From NCBI GenBank assembly GCA_950106755.1, contig OX467087.1, positions 12,280,047 through 12,344,046 on the forward strand: a DNA stretch of 64,000 bases, given 5' to 3'. The translations under genes and the position numbers were made by a program. The notes beneath the pieces were generated by a model. That model saw nothing but the letters and a program-made list of their open reading frames with translations, had not been told where the DNA came from and did not search any database. Below are positions 24,631 to 36,892 of this stretch, one piece after another; the first letter of the stretch is position 1; each line of letters opens with the position of its first letter. Source of the DNA: Climacium dendroides (lineage: Eukaryota; Streptophyta; Bryopsida; Hypnales; Climaciaceae).

Positions 24631-26166
24631 TACATAGTGATGCAATTAGATGAGGTTTACAATTAGGTAGGATGTTAAATCTATCATTTGAAATGGTGTC
24701 GGTTCAACATGGCCTATGGACTTGACCATAGGGCCCAACTCCAACTCCTTCGCTTGGTTGCCTATACTATAGAGCTCTTGACGTGGCTCAATATACCCTT
24801 ACCAAAATAAAACTGGTGAAGACGAGAAGCTACTTCAATGCACAACGATACAATGCCAAGGGTAGTTTATAGCAATGGCAACCTTAGTGATGGTGCCAAA
24901 AAAATCACCTGGCAGTCCATAGAGGAGAAATAAAAATGTTTAACATTTGGATAAGTAGATAGGATGGATGCCATTTGTTTGTTGGATAGAGGGAGGCACA
25001 TTAGAAGAAGTTTGAGCCTTAAAAAGGGTTGTTAGTTCCCTGACAACAGGGAACGTTGGCCAAAATAATGAGGAAAAAATCTTTTTATTTTATTTATTTA
25101 TTTATATTATTATTAATTTTTTCCTCCTTCACTTCAATGAATAGCAACGTTTGGATGGCATCAAACAGGTTCAACAAATAATTTAAAAAAAAATTTTAAA
25201 TGATTTTAAAATATAATTTTAAAATTGAATCCAAAATCACAAAACTTTGACAATCTAATGTAGACAAACTTTGGCCACATTAGATTGTGATTATTTTATT
25301 ACTTCTTCTTCTTATTTTATTCAATTTTATTTTTTTAATTTTATTTTTTAAATTATAATCTGGATAGCCTTTCACTTGTTCACAACTTGAGGAACCTTTT
25401 CTTCATGGCCCTTCTAAGGCTTGAATTTTTTTTCTAATGAAGAGGCCCTCAATTGATATTATTTCCAGGAATGGCGATCAAGGTCGTTGCTACTATAGGT
25501 GTCCCATCCAATGTAATGCCAAGCAATTTGGTCACCAACACATAAAAACAAGGTTCATTAATTTAATCCATTTCATAAGAATCCGCTCAATGGTAACAAT
25601 CAAGACTTCAATTGGTGGTAATTGGCCATGTCAAAAAATCTTATTTACTGCGGAAGTTTGAGTTTTCTACATTGACAAAATAGAAGAAAACCATAAGAGT
25701 GATGAAAAATTGGAAATGATCCATTGATATGCTTATGCAACTATATAATGTTCCAAAAGACCAAAACCTTTATTAGGCCTAGATGAACAATTAAGTTGCG
25801 TCAAAATTATTTTATACCACATTGCATATTTGTCTTTTAATTAGGTGGTACATTTTTTATATGTTCACACAAAATCAGTTAAAAAATATATTGCTCATGC
25901 CAAAGCTCATAAGAGTTGTAGTTTGATTCGGGAGTCACTCTAACTTGTGCAACCATATGTTAAGATCAGGTGTTAGTGATTTGTGTAGTTTGCAGTAGAA
26001 TTGGTTTGCAAAATTGGCAAGGCTTCATGGAATGCACCGAAGGAGCCAATTATGTACAGAAACACTATTCTAATGCAATGGAATCTACTCTTAATACCAA
26101 TGAACACGCCCTTCGAGGCACGTTGTCTAGTATATTAAGACTAGGGGATGCATATTTGGCTCATTT

Positions 26167-27055
26167 CCAGCTTGATTAGTTTACAAAATTGGCAGTCTTG
26201 AAGAGCTTGCCAATTATGCCAAGGAAATACGTTTCTTTTGTTGATTTTGACACGTATCAAATACTCACATATGGTATTTCCAAACCACATATTTTCAAAC
26301 CGTATGTAATTTTGGATATTTGTATGTAGTAAAATGGTGTATGATATAAATCGCCAAATATGCACCCCCTAGTCTTAACGCCAAAGAGTGGACAAGGGCT
26401 TGCAAATTCTACAAACCAGCTCACCTCAGGGATTGTTGTTCTACAAAATCTCCAAACTCCTACCCGCTCTTTAATTCATTTATGATCTCACAATCCTCCT
26501 TACTTGTATCTTTGTATAGAAAATTAGACGGTGAGTATCAAAACATTCAAGATTCATGGCATGAAATGTGATTAGTACACATTGCGTACTCTCTTCGTAG
26601 CCTCTCATTAGTGCACAACAACTTTGTCATGAAGAAGCCCCTTTCAAATGTCACCACCATCCCTATCAACATCCTCATTGATTTCTTTGCTTCAAGTCTA
26701 AATTGTAACGGATGCAAATCAAATTGTGTACTCTTTGGAGTTGGATGCAACCTTGAACTTCTTTGCACTTGCATCTACACATGGTGTAGATAGATGTTAA
26801 GACCATGTGATGATATTCGGTTCATTTTGAGTTCAATTAGTTTACAAAATCGGCAACCCTAAAGAGCTTGTTGATTATATTAGGAGAATATGCTTGCTTT
26901 GCTGATTCTAACACCAATTGTTGAATTCACACTCCTTAGTCTTAACGCCAAAGAGTGGGCAAGGGTATGTAGATTCTCCAAATCAGCACACCCTACGGGC
27001 TTGCCTCAGAACTTGTTGGTCTATAGAATCTAGATACCCCTACCTACTCTTTAAT
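26167..27055 (+). repeat. Old direct duplication of about 300 bp
   Basis: Blocks beginning TTAGTTTACAAAAT.GGCA and, downstream, CTTAGTCTTAACGCCAAAGAGTGG...CTACC.(C)TCTTTAAT occur in the same order at 26167-26500 and 26834-27055, with many substitutions. It could be a remnant of LTR-like or tandem duplication; no termini were found. Confidence 0.55.
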
Positions 27056-27589
27056 AGATGAGATACTCCATTGATGTTTAGAGATGTATGGGCTATGAAT
27101 CTTGAGCTTCTTGCCAAGCAAAGCAATAAATCCTTCATAAGGTAGTGTACTATTAAAGCAATCTTTCAAGAGTTGATTGCATTTGGAGGAAGCAAAATTT
27201 CTTGAAACAATTTTTAGTAAATTTTCATAGAAAGAAAAATAAAATTGGCATCTAACTCAAGTCTTTTCATAGTTTTTGGACCTTTATGGAATTAGTTACA
27301 AATTTGAAGTTGCAACGTAGTGACCACTGAAAGTGACCTCCTCCTGAAATGAACATTGAAGAAAGCGATATGTACATTGTTATTGGTTGCTTTTAGAGCA
27401 AGATTGTTATTTTAGAGTACTCTACCTTAATATATTGGAAGGATGAGTAAACGAGGGGAAGTCACTCTATGCATTTATACAACCCACCTAACGCAAAGAT
27501 TTTGGATCCCTTATTTATTTCATAAAATTTAATTTTAAGAAAATTAAAAAATTTGAATAGGTTTTTCTACTTTGAAAGTTTGTATTTTG

Positions 27590-27970
27590 AATTATTGATA
27601 TTTTTAAATTGATAATAATTAGTTATAAATTTTTGAAGAAAATAGATACATTGTAGAGCTAAAAATAACTTTGGACCCCTTCTTACTTCATAAAAAATTG
27701 TCTATAAAATGAACAAAAAATCCTAAAAATAACTCTCTATTGAAAGTTTATTTTTCTTGAATATTGATGCAATGGTCATCCAAATGTATTCTCTATAAAT
27801 TGTTTGAGTTGAAAAACATGACATTTTAGTTCATTTTTCAACCTATTATAATAGTCATTTTAAATGTCATTTGAATTGGAAATTTTTGGCAATAGAAATC
27901 TATAGTCATTATTAATCAAATTTCAAAATTATAAGTTGAAATTATAGTATATTCCAAAGTAAATAGGGGT
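27590..27970 (+). repeat. Dispersed repeat, inverted partner at 63650-64000
   Basis: The string AACTCTCTATTGAAAG... followed by GAATATTGATGCAATGGTCATC appears in reverse complement at 63790-63850, with flanking similarity of a few hundred bases. The partner reaches the window end, so the full unit is not visible. Confidence 0.6.
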
Positions 27971-29628
27971 CAAAAAATCACTTTGCCGCACGTGGTACAC
28001 AAAATCCCCAAACTGACCTCCCCTCATGAGTAAACTTCAAAGCAAAATTGTGTTAGACTATCATTTATGCTTATGCCTAAAAAGCCAAGTCTAAAACCTT
28101 CCAACAACTAGTATTTCCTAGTATGAGTTCTTATAATGCCACCTAACTTCTTGTACAATCTAAAAGAAAGTCTTGAACAAAAGTACTGAGAAAAACGAGT
28201 CAAAAGCTACAATAGGTCCCATTTGGGATTTTAGTACAATTCAAGTTGTTTGACTCAATACAATTCTTTGAAATCCATTTGTTTACAATGATGCAACCCA
28301 TAGGCCAAAGTATCTCTTCTGACACTAGAAAAGAAGTAATCATGTATGATGAATTCCGCTAACCTATATTTGAAATATAATGACATACTTGACTATCAAT
28401 ACTTCAAACAAGTAGGTCAAAACGAATGTCAAAAGTAGTTACATTTCACCAAAAGTTAAATCCACACTTGTAGACAAGGTCAATGTCAAATTGGATAGAC
28501 AAAAATAAACATTTGATTTGAATTTAATGAGGTGAAAGACATGAGTCTTTATTTTGAGGGCAATAAAAGCAGAAATAACAAATAAAATTGTTTTGTTTGT
28601 AAATAGAAAAATTTTAAATGTAAAAAAAAGATACTAATTTTTTATTAGAATATTCTCACCATTAGAATGAATAATTTTTTATTTTTATATTAAAATTAAT
28701 GAATGGTTTTGGTTTTTCTTTCATCCAATACCACCTTCTACTTCATAATCTTTTCAAAGATGAATATAAAAGTTAAGTAGGTTCAAATTATTTATACAAT
28801 TTCAACCCATTTTTAAACATAAAAGCCAAATTACACAAGTTTACAACATACATGTTATTTTTTTTAAATGTTAAAAGATAGAAATTCATCTTCAGGAAAC
28901 AAACATGTTTTTGCAAAAGGGGATAAAATTTAATTTGATGTTCACAAAATCCAAGATTCTTACTAACTACTACTCCCTCTCAAATATGCAACCAACGGTC
29001 AAGCTAGTGGGCCATATCACAAAATCAAAGATTCTCAACTACTATTTCTTCACAAGTCTACAACTAGTGGTGAAGCTCGTGGGCCATGTTGGACCAAGTT
29101 CACTTCAAATGATGGATTTAAGGTTTAGCTGCAATTATAATAATTGAACTTTAAATGGACCACTCCTCAAAATTATATCCTATTCTTGAAGGGAAATCAA
29201 ATAAGGATGATATCCTAAATGGTGTGCATTATAAGGACAAGTGTAAGGTGAAGTTGATGGCCATTTTAGGTAGTATAAAATTTTATTAATAATATAGTGG
29301 AGGTGGCAACTTTATAAGTGGTCAGTTTTGTGTACATTTTTTGTAAATTTAACTTTTTTTTTCTATGACATGTGTTGATACTACTAGTGTCATTTCTTCA
29401 TGTGCATTAAATGCATTTTGGCACCACTTAAATGGCACTTTTAGCACCCTAGACCTTGCATCCTTTAAAAATTTGTAACAAATTTATAATGTGTTCAAAA
29501 TTTACAGAACCACTTGCATTTTGATTCATAATCCTTTACCAATGTGCAAAAATCTGTTGTTCATTTTTTTTTTTTAAGAATATTGTTTTGCCACAAAGCT
29601 TATTTGTGCCATTTTAGGTGTAGTTCCC

Positions 29629-30090
29629 TTAGATGTATATGTTTTTGGATGAATAAATTTTCATCCACGACGTGCATGTTCGTCCATACAAAGCACCGTC
29701 TTCCTCCGATCTCGCTCTCATTAGTTTAAGTCTGATGCGAGTGAGAGGCGCTCGTGGTGCCTGCCTCTCCTTGCAGATGATCTCGTCCGCCATCGCTTGC
29801 GCATGAATCTTACCATGAACAACTCGCAGCGATGGCGTCCATCCGGCACCACAACGCAATCATGTCCCGGCTCTCTCACGGAGCTCGGCGACCGGGTTGC
29901 ACGAGAACGGTGATGTGAACTGCACTCTGATTTCAGGGCCATTGATCGGAGGGCGCGGCTTGGCTTTCCTTCCCGGGAGAACCGCTGCCTCTCCTATGCG
30001 GTCCCTGAGTATGAGGTAACGAAGGCGAAGCTGAGTTCTGTGTGGGCTGACTGGAGACGGAGGAGATTTGAGTGGAGCGAGCTTGTTCAT
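29629..30090 (-). pseudogene. Promoter and first-exon-like remnant, unknown gene
   Basis: On the minus strand an ATG at 30090 is preceded within 30 bp by two telo-boxes (AAACCCTAA at 30096-30104 and 30109-30117). It opens a GC-rich 76-codon frame starting MNKLAPLKSPPSPVSP. A donor-like GTAAGA follows TTCATG near 29.8 kb, but that donor is in another frame. Downstream DNA is AT-rich with no recognisable continuation. It may be the head of a truncated or frameshifted gene, or a non-coding transcript. The product is not recognised. Confidence 0.35.
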
Positions 30091-30300
30091 GTTTCTTAGG
30101 GTTTGGTTTTAGGGTTTGTCCCTGCCTGTATTACATTGCCCCCGATTTGTTTTCATAGGTGTGAGCCTGGGCCCATGTAAATCGAAGTACGTGATTGCAC
30201 ATACTGGAGCATATTCCATCAAATAGGCGTGAGTGGACCGAGTGGGCTTCTTGTTGTGTTTTAGGGTTGTGTTTTAGGGTTTGTTCGTCCTTGTGAAGCA
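30091..30300 (-). promoter_or_regulatory. Cluster of telo-box motifs
   Basis: TTAGGGTTT occurs at 30096-30104 and 30109-30117. Further TTTTAGGG copies (TTTTAGGGTTGTG, TTTTAGGGTTTG) lie near 30260-30285. Such clusters mark promoters of plant ribosomal and growth-related genes. The only downstream frame is the unassigned one at 29629-30090. Confidence 0.45.
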
Positions 30301-31095
30301 TACTGAAGCATATTTATCCAGAAAGACATGAGTGGACTGACTGCGGTTCTTGCTGTGTCTTACTGGTTTGGGGCATGTGCGTCATACTGCTGGCTATGAT
30401 CTGAATACTTACTTGAAGTACATTTTTACTATCTTTCCAGCAAGATATCACTCAAAATATTTGGTAGAGAATGGAGTACCGAATCTCCGTCTGAAAATTT
30501 GAGTACTACGGTACTATCGATTACGTCATCTCTGCTTACTAGGGCCTTTTCATAAACCAGTTAAAATTGAAGCACATAAGCATAATTGTGCAGAAATGAT
30601 CACAATCCATCATTATTTTTTTATTTTCTCTGACTCGAAGGAATTTTATTTTAAACTGAAATCTGCAACACAAACTTACAAACTTCGAAGCCAACAGAGC
30701 CCGCTTGGCGAGTCAGACTTTTTAGAGTTTTGACATTCTGTCACTATTGAAATTCTCCAATCATCGCCACGGTGCAAGAAACTCCGTCCAGTCGACTGTC
30801 AGATGGCAGGAGATCCCTCCCTCCTGTAGGTACCGTTTAAGACTGGGCACTTGTCATATTCTGCAGTTCTACAGTAACTTTGAGAAGCAACTCCGATTAG
30901 ACAATGCGGCTTTTGGAAATGGACGTTGTGAAGTGTCAGTCTCTGCTGCGCAGCAACCTAACGTGGGGTTCCCAGAACTCAACGGACAGCTCTTTCAGTT
31001 GGTGGAAGGGCGGCCACATGCTCAGTCCAATTTCAGCAAAGAGAATTCTCAACTCAGGGCATGAGTAGTACAGCAAAATGGACAACCGGTAGGTA

Positions 31096-31204
31096 TTGCC
31101 AAGGCCATCAAGGACATGAGGTGACCGGAACATGGCGGCCACAATAATTCTGAAGGTCATCGTGGTGGCCATGTTCCGGTCACCTACCTACCCAGCCTTG
31201 GCAT
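31096..31204. ncRNA. MIRNA-like imperfect hairpin
   Basis: About 108 bp fold on themselves. TTGCCAAGGC pairs with GCCTTGGCAT at the base. GGTGACCGGAACATGGC pairs with GCCATGTTCCGGTCACC without mismatch, and pairing continues with a few mismatches to a small loop near AATTCTGAAGG. Size and mismatch pattern resemble a plant microRNA precursor or a small foldback element. No known microRNA is recognised and expression is unknown. Confidence 0.35.
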
Positions 31205-32697
31205 CTTCTAAATTTCAATTTTTTTTAATGATAATCGTCGTCTTGATAGCCATTCCTTTTTCTATACTATACATGACTTATTCTTATCACTATCAAAAAC
31301 TTCTCTTTCCTAAATCCATTGGCTGCTCGACCTGCACATAATCTATAAAGATTCCAACTCCGGGATCTCTCTGGAGGATCGCATGTGTTCGTCCTACTCT
31401 CCATTTGTGTTGAATGATCATTACCTGAGAAATTCAGATTTCCCGGTTTTGACCTTGAAAGTAAAGTAATTCACTAAAATCTCATTGGTTGAATGCCTTC
31501 TGACTCAGGAGTTTCTCTTGTGGTCTGACTCAGGAATTATGGGGTTTAATGAGCCTCAAAAATCCTGCATTGGCATTAGGAGAGTTCGACAAACAATAAT
31601 GTACAATCTCTGAATGCCAATTCCACCATCAGAAAATGGACGGAAGTCTCTTCGCAGACGCCGGTATTTACGATACAATACGAGTAATTCCCATGCAATC
31701 TAAAACCCGATTCCAAAACCTGTCTCTTGATCTGTTTTGAAATGTCATACAGTATTATGAACTGCTGAGGGTATACCGGGAGCTGATACCAAAGCGTCCC
31801 AGGAATAACAAGATCGCTAACTCAATTCTGTACACACTAACTCCGAACTTCCTTAAATTTTCTTGAGCATTCCAAGGCTCCCGTATCATTAAGCTAGGAC
31901 TAGGGGCACCTAACTTCAGTTCTAAATCATCTTGGGAGCAGGGCTGAATGTCTTCGCAAACCCCAACCCATTTCAAATCCACCTTTTGCCCTTCGACTGA
32001 AGTGTCCTGCGCCATGGAACGAGCAAAACCACCGCATCTTCCAGCGATTGATATCATAATTCCAGTATCTTTAGCACAAACCTGCAGTTATGCACAAAGT
32101 GGGTTAGGCTCGTGAGCATTGGCGTGTAAACGCCATCGGCGTCTGAAAAAAAATAGATAGACAACACCACACACGGTATCAATTTAATCACGCGAATGAT
32201 TTCTAAACCCCAGAGTACCAAGGATTGATGGTAGTTCTACCAATTCGATTGATTGTGTTGTGGAAATAATAGAATTCGAATAGGGCGAGCTTTTATATCA
32301 CCAGAAAAACACGGTGCAAAAAGAGAGCCTCCATCTTCCCTACTCTAAACTGCAATACAAAACATGAGGCCCAATTTGCGCTTCCTACTCCTCTAGAGGA
32401 TGATTACGATCTGTCATGTACCCAAGGCTTACCTTGACAAGGAAAGAGCAGAGGCCAAAAGGAGAGGCTTCCAAAAACGAAAACGTTATCTCTCATCATC
32501 TCAATGATCCCCAGAGTTTCAGTATGTCTTCCTAGATAATCTACATGTGCAACGAAACTATCAGGCTCATCTACCTAAAACCACAAAACATTCACCTGGA
32601 ATACCCGACAAACAAGAACAAGACGGTGAAATCTAATACCCAGAAACCTAACGCAGGACACAAAACTGAAAGTCCATGCAAGAGAAGTAAAGAACCT
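31205..32697 (-). other. Gene-like GC-rich DNA downstream of the UBP-like exons
   Basis: Composition is closer to genes than to intergenic DNA. Two minus-strand open stretches have splice-like borders: 32433-32574 (acceptor GGTTTTAG, donor CAAG/GTAAGC) and about 31755-32070 (acceptor AACTGCAG, a frame with FARSMAQDTSVEGQKVDLKW, ending in a stop). Their phases do not join simply to each other or to the UBP-like exons, and neither resembles a ubiquitin-specific peptidase. They may be 3-prime UTR, remnants, or exons of an unrecognised gene. Confidence 0.35.
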
Positions 32698-32701
32698 CTA
32701 C

Positions 32702-33908
32702 CTAGCCTCGAGGGCTGAAGTCCGAAAAAATCCGAGTATCACCATCAATAGAGCCTCGTGGACTGTCACTAGTACCATGTGGCCGACACTCGAGCTTGTG
32801 CCCGTCATTCCAGTGTTTAACTTGGCAGTCTCGAGAACTGGACAACAAATCAACAAATCAGTGAGGATTGTTAGGTTCATATCAGAAAAGTAATTTGAAC
32901 ATGACGAGTTATACGAAGTGTGGGTCTTCAAGCTTCGGCATGTTTTCTAGTCTACTCAGCATGTTTTCAAGTCATGTTTTCTACTAGTGTGAATTGGAAC
33001 CAGAAAGACACTGGGACTTCTTAGCTCCTACAATTGGTGATTTCCTCAAAGCATACATACTTTGAGAAGACTAAAACATACCAGTAGTTCATGCTCTTGC
33101 ACCGTGAACACCGCCGCGTCGTTTTGGTAGGCTTGTGACAAACAACGCAATTATGCCCCGACATCGGAGGAACATTTCTAGGTGACATATTTACAGGTTC
33201 CTGTTTCATAGCGTCTTCATGTTTCCTTCTCCTCTGCTTCTCCTCATCCACTTGTCGTAGTTCTTCCTCCGCCAGTTTCCTGGCCTGCGCATCGAGGACT
33301 GCTCGCCTCTTCTGCCATTCCTGATCCTCCGCCTGCCTCCTCCTCCTCATCTCCTCCTCCAAATTCTCCCTTCGCCTCCGATCGGCAATCTCCTCTTGCT
33401 TCTTCCGAAACTCCTCGGCATCTGCTTGTCTTCTCCGCTGTAACAAGGCTTCCGTCTGTTTCCTGCGCTGCTCCAGCTCTTCCGCTTGTTTCCTCCTGTG
33501 AGAATCGCCCTCGGGGTCCCTCCATTCGCCAAGTCCAATGTCCATGTTGCCATAACCGTTTCCTGGAGGTCCTTGTGCTAGTCCTCGGCGACGAATGTCG
33601 ACTCCGTAAGGCTCTGGTACTCCACGATGGACTTGGTGAGCTTGGTGAGCTTGGTGAGCTTGGAGAGGCTCTGAGACACTGCCGTGAGGATCACCACCTT
33701 GCTTATGACGCATGTACTCGCGCTCCAACTCTCGCTCGGCACGGTCGTGCTCCTCCATAGCTAAGCGCTGCAGTCTTTGAAACTCAGTTCGACGCACGTC
33801 GCTTGATCTCGCATTCTGTTGGAAACACATCCATAGGACGACCACGACGCCGACTAGTGGTAACAAGACGACTGCAGGGATGGACACTTCTAAGAGGTCC
33901 CACAACAT
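32702..33908 (-). CDS. UBP15/16-like N-terminal part: TM anchor, coiled coil, MYND
   Basis: Exon 1 is 33082-33908 and exon 2 runs from 32837 to a stop at 32702; joined across a 244-bp intron they give about 320 aa. Residues about 9-28 (IPAVVLLPLVGVVVVLWMCF) are a membrane segment. Residues 40-235 are a charged, Arg/Glu-rich coiled coil with a small QAH repeat. Residues 254-293 form a complete MYND zinc finger (Cys254, 257, 267, 270, 276, 280, His289, Cys293) that is built exactly across the splice junction. This layout is that of plant UBP15-19 deubiquitinases, which continue with a peptidase C19 domain. No Cys-box or His-box text is seen downstream, so the gene is truncated, rearranged, or a MYND-only protein. 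A GTGATA donor inside exon 2 could skip the stop. Confidence 0.7.
32975..32989 (-). repeat. Solo CACTA-type terminus in UBP-like intron
   Basis: TGTTTTCTACTAGTG reads in inverse CACTAGTAGAAAACA, identical over 14 bases to the terminus of the foldback at 17881. It is followed by TGA. No matching opposite end lies in the intron. It is a possible remnant or a chance match. Confidence 0.35.
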
Positions 33909-35070
33909 CGTTTATGGTCGTCCGCTGGCTCGCCTTGCAGGCATCCAAAATGGCGAATTAAACCCCAGCAATCGCTTGCAAAGCTCACGCTAGAAAAACA
34001 GACCTAGCTCGCGGTTCTTTCAAACCCTGCATCCAATTAGCGGCAAGCTACATCAGCGAACGTCCGCAACCGAAAAACAAGACACACAGCGTGTACTTCC
34101 CGCGGCGAAACAAAACCTAAGCTAACTCCGTGATTAGAACTAATTGCAAGCGAATGATGCAAACGCACCACTAAGCCGTACTGGAAATCAACAACCCACG
34201 AAGCTCCCCTGCAACGTCATTCCTCAGGTTCAGCATTGCGCGGGGACACGGTATTAAGAACGCTAGATCTCTGTCCAGTCTAAGATTCGGGGGAAACATC
34301 ACCTTAAACGCGCCATTACGCGCTCTCTGACACCCTTCGCTTTCGTACGCTTTCAAAAACAGAGCGCCAATGAACCCCCTCCCCTCACGAACTAAACTCA
34401 ATCCCAGACACCCAACTATCACACTCACACACACTCGCAGTCTCCCACTTGCCTTGACAAACCACCACCGAAAGCTCCACCTGAAACAAATGCGTGCACG
34501 AACTCCGAGAAATCACGTTTCAGCCCAAAACCTACCAAGCCAACCGTATATTCGAAACGAGAACGGCGTGCACTGCTCACCACAAGCCCGTAAGAAAGCT
34601 CGCTTGCCACATCGAAGAGCGCGACGTTATTATTATAGCGCCCAATCCAATGTGGAATTGGCTGGCAGAAGAGTTGCCAATTTGGACGGCGCTTGCTGAG
34701 GACTGACCACGAGCGCGCTCCGTCGCAACGGCTCTGCGGAGAGCCCGGAGGCGTTCAACCGTCTCCTGCAAGCTCGCGTCTGCAATCTCAGAGGCTCCTC
34801 TGCCTGAGACCTGGCTGGTCCCCCCGCAGATTCCTGCCGAGTCCTGCTGGGGCTGCTGATTTGGATCTTGTGATGCATGTGAGATTCTACATACAATTCT
34901 ACAGTACAAGTAACGATGCTCATTAGTGGCGAAGTCCACCGGCGGGGGCGGGAGTGGGGGACGGAGACGGACGGCCAAAAAGCGGGTTGCGCAGGAGATG
35001 CGGCGAGATTCAGATCTGATTAGGGTACGCTAGTCGCGATGCGAGGGTGGCGGGGAAGACGATGCTAGCA
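33909..35070 (-). other. GC-rich 5-prime region of the UBP-like gene
   Basis: GC-rich DNA upstream of the ATG at 33908. A minus-strand open frame (34577-34978) contains Q/G-rich text and an amphipathic stretch (ADASLQETVERLRALRRAV) and ends near a donor-like GGCTTGTG/GTGAGCAG at about 34.58 kb. It could be a leader exon or a short upstream coding exon spliced toward 33908. No family is recognised. At 35.1 kb the sequence turns abruptly AT-rich. Confidence 0.35.
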
Positions 35071-35099
35071 GCAACTTAGCATTTGTATTATTGGCATGA

Positions 35100-36850
35100 T
35101 ATGTTGGAAGGTTCTAGATTGATGGATTTTTTTTTAATTTAAAATTTTTAAAATTTTCTTTTAAATTTTTTTTTTTTTTTTTTTTCATGTCAGTCATACC
35201 GGATTTGGCACTATGAATTTCTATATCGTTAGCTTGATCAATTAGGTGGTGCCACATGGCACTCACTAGCACAAATCCATTGTGGACTACAATGGTTTGG
35301 AGTTAAAATTGTGTTAAAGTTGATGTAAATTGTATTTAGACTAATACATATCAATACAAAAGTAGTCTAGTCCATGGTGGATTTGTAATAGTGGCTTTTT
35401 GAAAAAATAATAATTTAGGATTGAATTTATTAGCACATTATACTAAGTGACAACTCCTAAAATCTACCAACTAAGCAATTGTGTAGGGTTTCCATTGTTC
35501 AACCACATGAGCGATCTAATAGGTCTTACTAGAAATAAAAGAAGAATTTTTTATCTTCTCATTGTAAGACAACAATCGTGCTAGGGTCCTATTGTTAAAC
35601 AACATAAGTGATCTAATGGGTCTTACAAGAAATCAAAGGAGAATTTTGGATCCTCTCATTGTATGACATAGAACTGTTGTCTTTCTAGGATCCCAAAGAA
35701 AGAGATGTCTCTTGCACATGACACCTAAGAGGGCAAAAATGTTGTTCTTTTAAGCTCCCAAGGAAAGAGATATCTTTTTCAAGGGATATTTGGAGAGGAA
35801 TTCAAATAGGAAGTCAAAGGAGAATTTTAGATCCTCAGTCATTGAATAACAGAGAAACATTGCCCTCCTAGGATCCTACAAAAGAAATGTCTCTTGCATA
35901 GAATACTTGGAAATGACTTTAGATGTCTCTTTTAACAGATACTTGAGGAGGACTTTAGCTCTTGCATACAATACTTAGAAATGACTTTAGATGTCTCTTT
36001 TAACGGACACTTAGGGAAGACTTTAGCTTAAGCCTTGAAATAAAATATAAAATAAATTTAACTAAAAGCAACTACATATCAAGGAAGCTAAAAGGATAAT
36101 ATCCACACAAATCATACTTTCAATTTTGAAAATTCTCAAAATGTTGACCTCATGTCAAAAAATTACAAAACAATGAGGGTCAAACTTATCTTGTCATTAT
36201 AAAAAATGTCACAAGCAATGTCATTATAAAAAAATTAGAATTTGATCACAACAGGTCGTAGAACCAAAAAAGTGGCCTATTGGGTGCTCAAATCTTGTAC
36301 CACTATCATACCCAATGGTCAAGTTCAGCATTCCTTGCCAAATAATTAATTAAACTAAGCAAATGTGTAATTAGACAAACTAGTTCAACAAATGCGTAAT
36401 TAGACAGATTCATTTTTGCAAATACAAAAACACTTCTTTATGGATACATAATATCCCCAAAATTTAGGCATCCTTTTTTGCAGACCCTCACCACCAGGTT
36501 TCATCCGTCACAGAAGAACAAACAGTCCTCAAAAAGGATCTACTACGTTAACTTTAGACAAAAAACCTTACACAAAAGGTGTTACATCCTTCAGAGAAGA
36601 TTCACCGCAAGCATACAATTGAAGCCTAACTGGTCTAGCCTGTCTATCCACTAAATGTCCTTTAGGTTCTAATCTATATCATTCATGCTCGGCATTACAT
36701 GCAATCAATTCTCTTCAATTCCAAAAGAGTGAATTGCAGATTGGTTTCCTACAGCTCTTTGAAAACTCAAACCGAAGCCATTGCCGGTGGAGATGTTAAG
36801 ATAGTCCAGATTGTACATATAGTTGCTCCCCAAAGTCCTAGAGATAAATC
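35100..36850. other. AT-rich spacer between UBP-like gene and SF3B2
   Basis: No gene was seen. It contains the degenerate tandem repeats listed at 35470-36030. The last few hundred bases have higher GC and likely include the SF3B2 3-prime UTR. Confidence 0.5.
35470..36030 (+). repeat. Degenerate tandem repeat block
   Basis: Units of about 100 bp repeat imperfectly (GATCTAATAGGTCTTAC...AGAAATAAAAGAAGAATTTT, then GATCTAATGGGTCTTAC...AATCAAAGGAGAATTTT). They are followed by a shorter unit containing GACTTTAGATGTCTCTTTTAAC, seen twice. There is no coding signal. Confidence 0.65.
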
Positions 36851-36892
36851 ACCGTGAGCAAAACTTCAAAGCCCCTCGATATCCTTGCAGGG

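Larger units (their letters stand above)
24640..29600. other. Long AT-rich intergenic stretch
   Basis: No gene was recognised. Repeats include an old duplication (26167-26500 and 26834-27055, marked by CTTAACGCCAAAGAGTGG) and a two-unit tandem repeat of about 75 bp at 28944-29095 that gives an apparent repeated peptide (TKSKIL...KLVGH). A segment at 27590-27970 recurs inverted at 63650-64000. Confidence 0.55.

Noticed and set aside
26167..27055. LTR pair of a retrotransposon
   Set aside because: The two copies are only about 300 bp apart, diverged, and lack TG...CA ends, primer site or internal coding region.
28323..32989. A single 4.7-kb CACTA element with TGA duplication
   Set aside because: The left terminus (CACTAGAAAAG) differs from the right one beyond six bases, and UBP-like exon 2 would lie inside while exon 1 lies outside, although they splice perfectly together.
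33244..33553. Alternative minus-strand frames over the UBP-like coiled coil
   Set aside because: They are out-of-frame readings of the Arg/Glu-rich repeat-like coding sequence; the 33908 frame has the TM segment and zinc finger.
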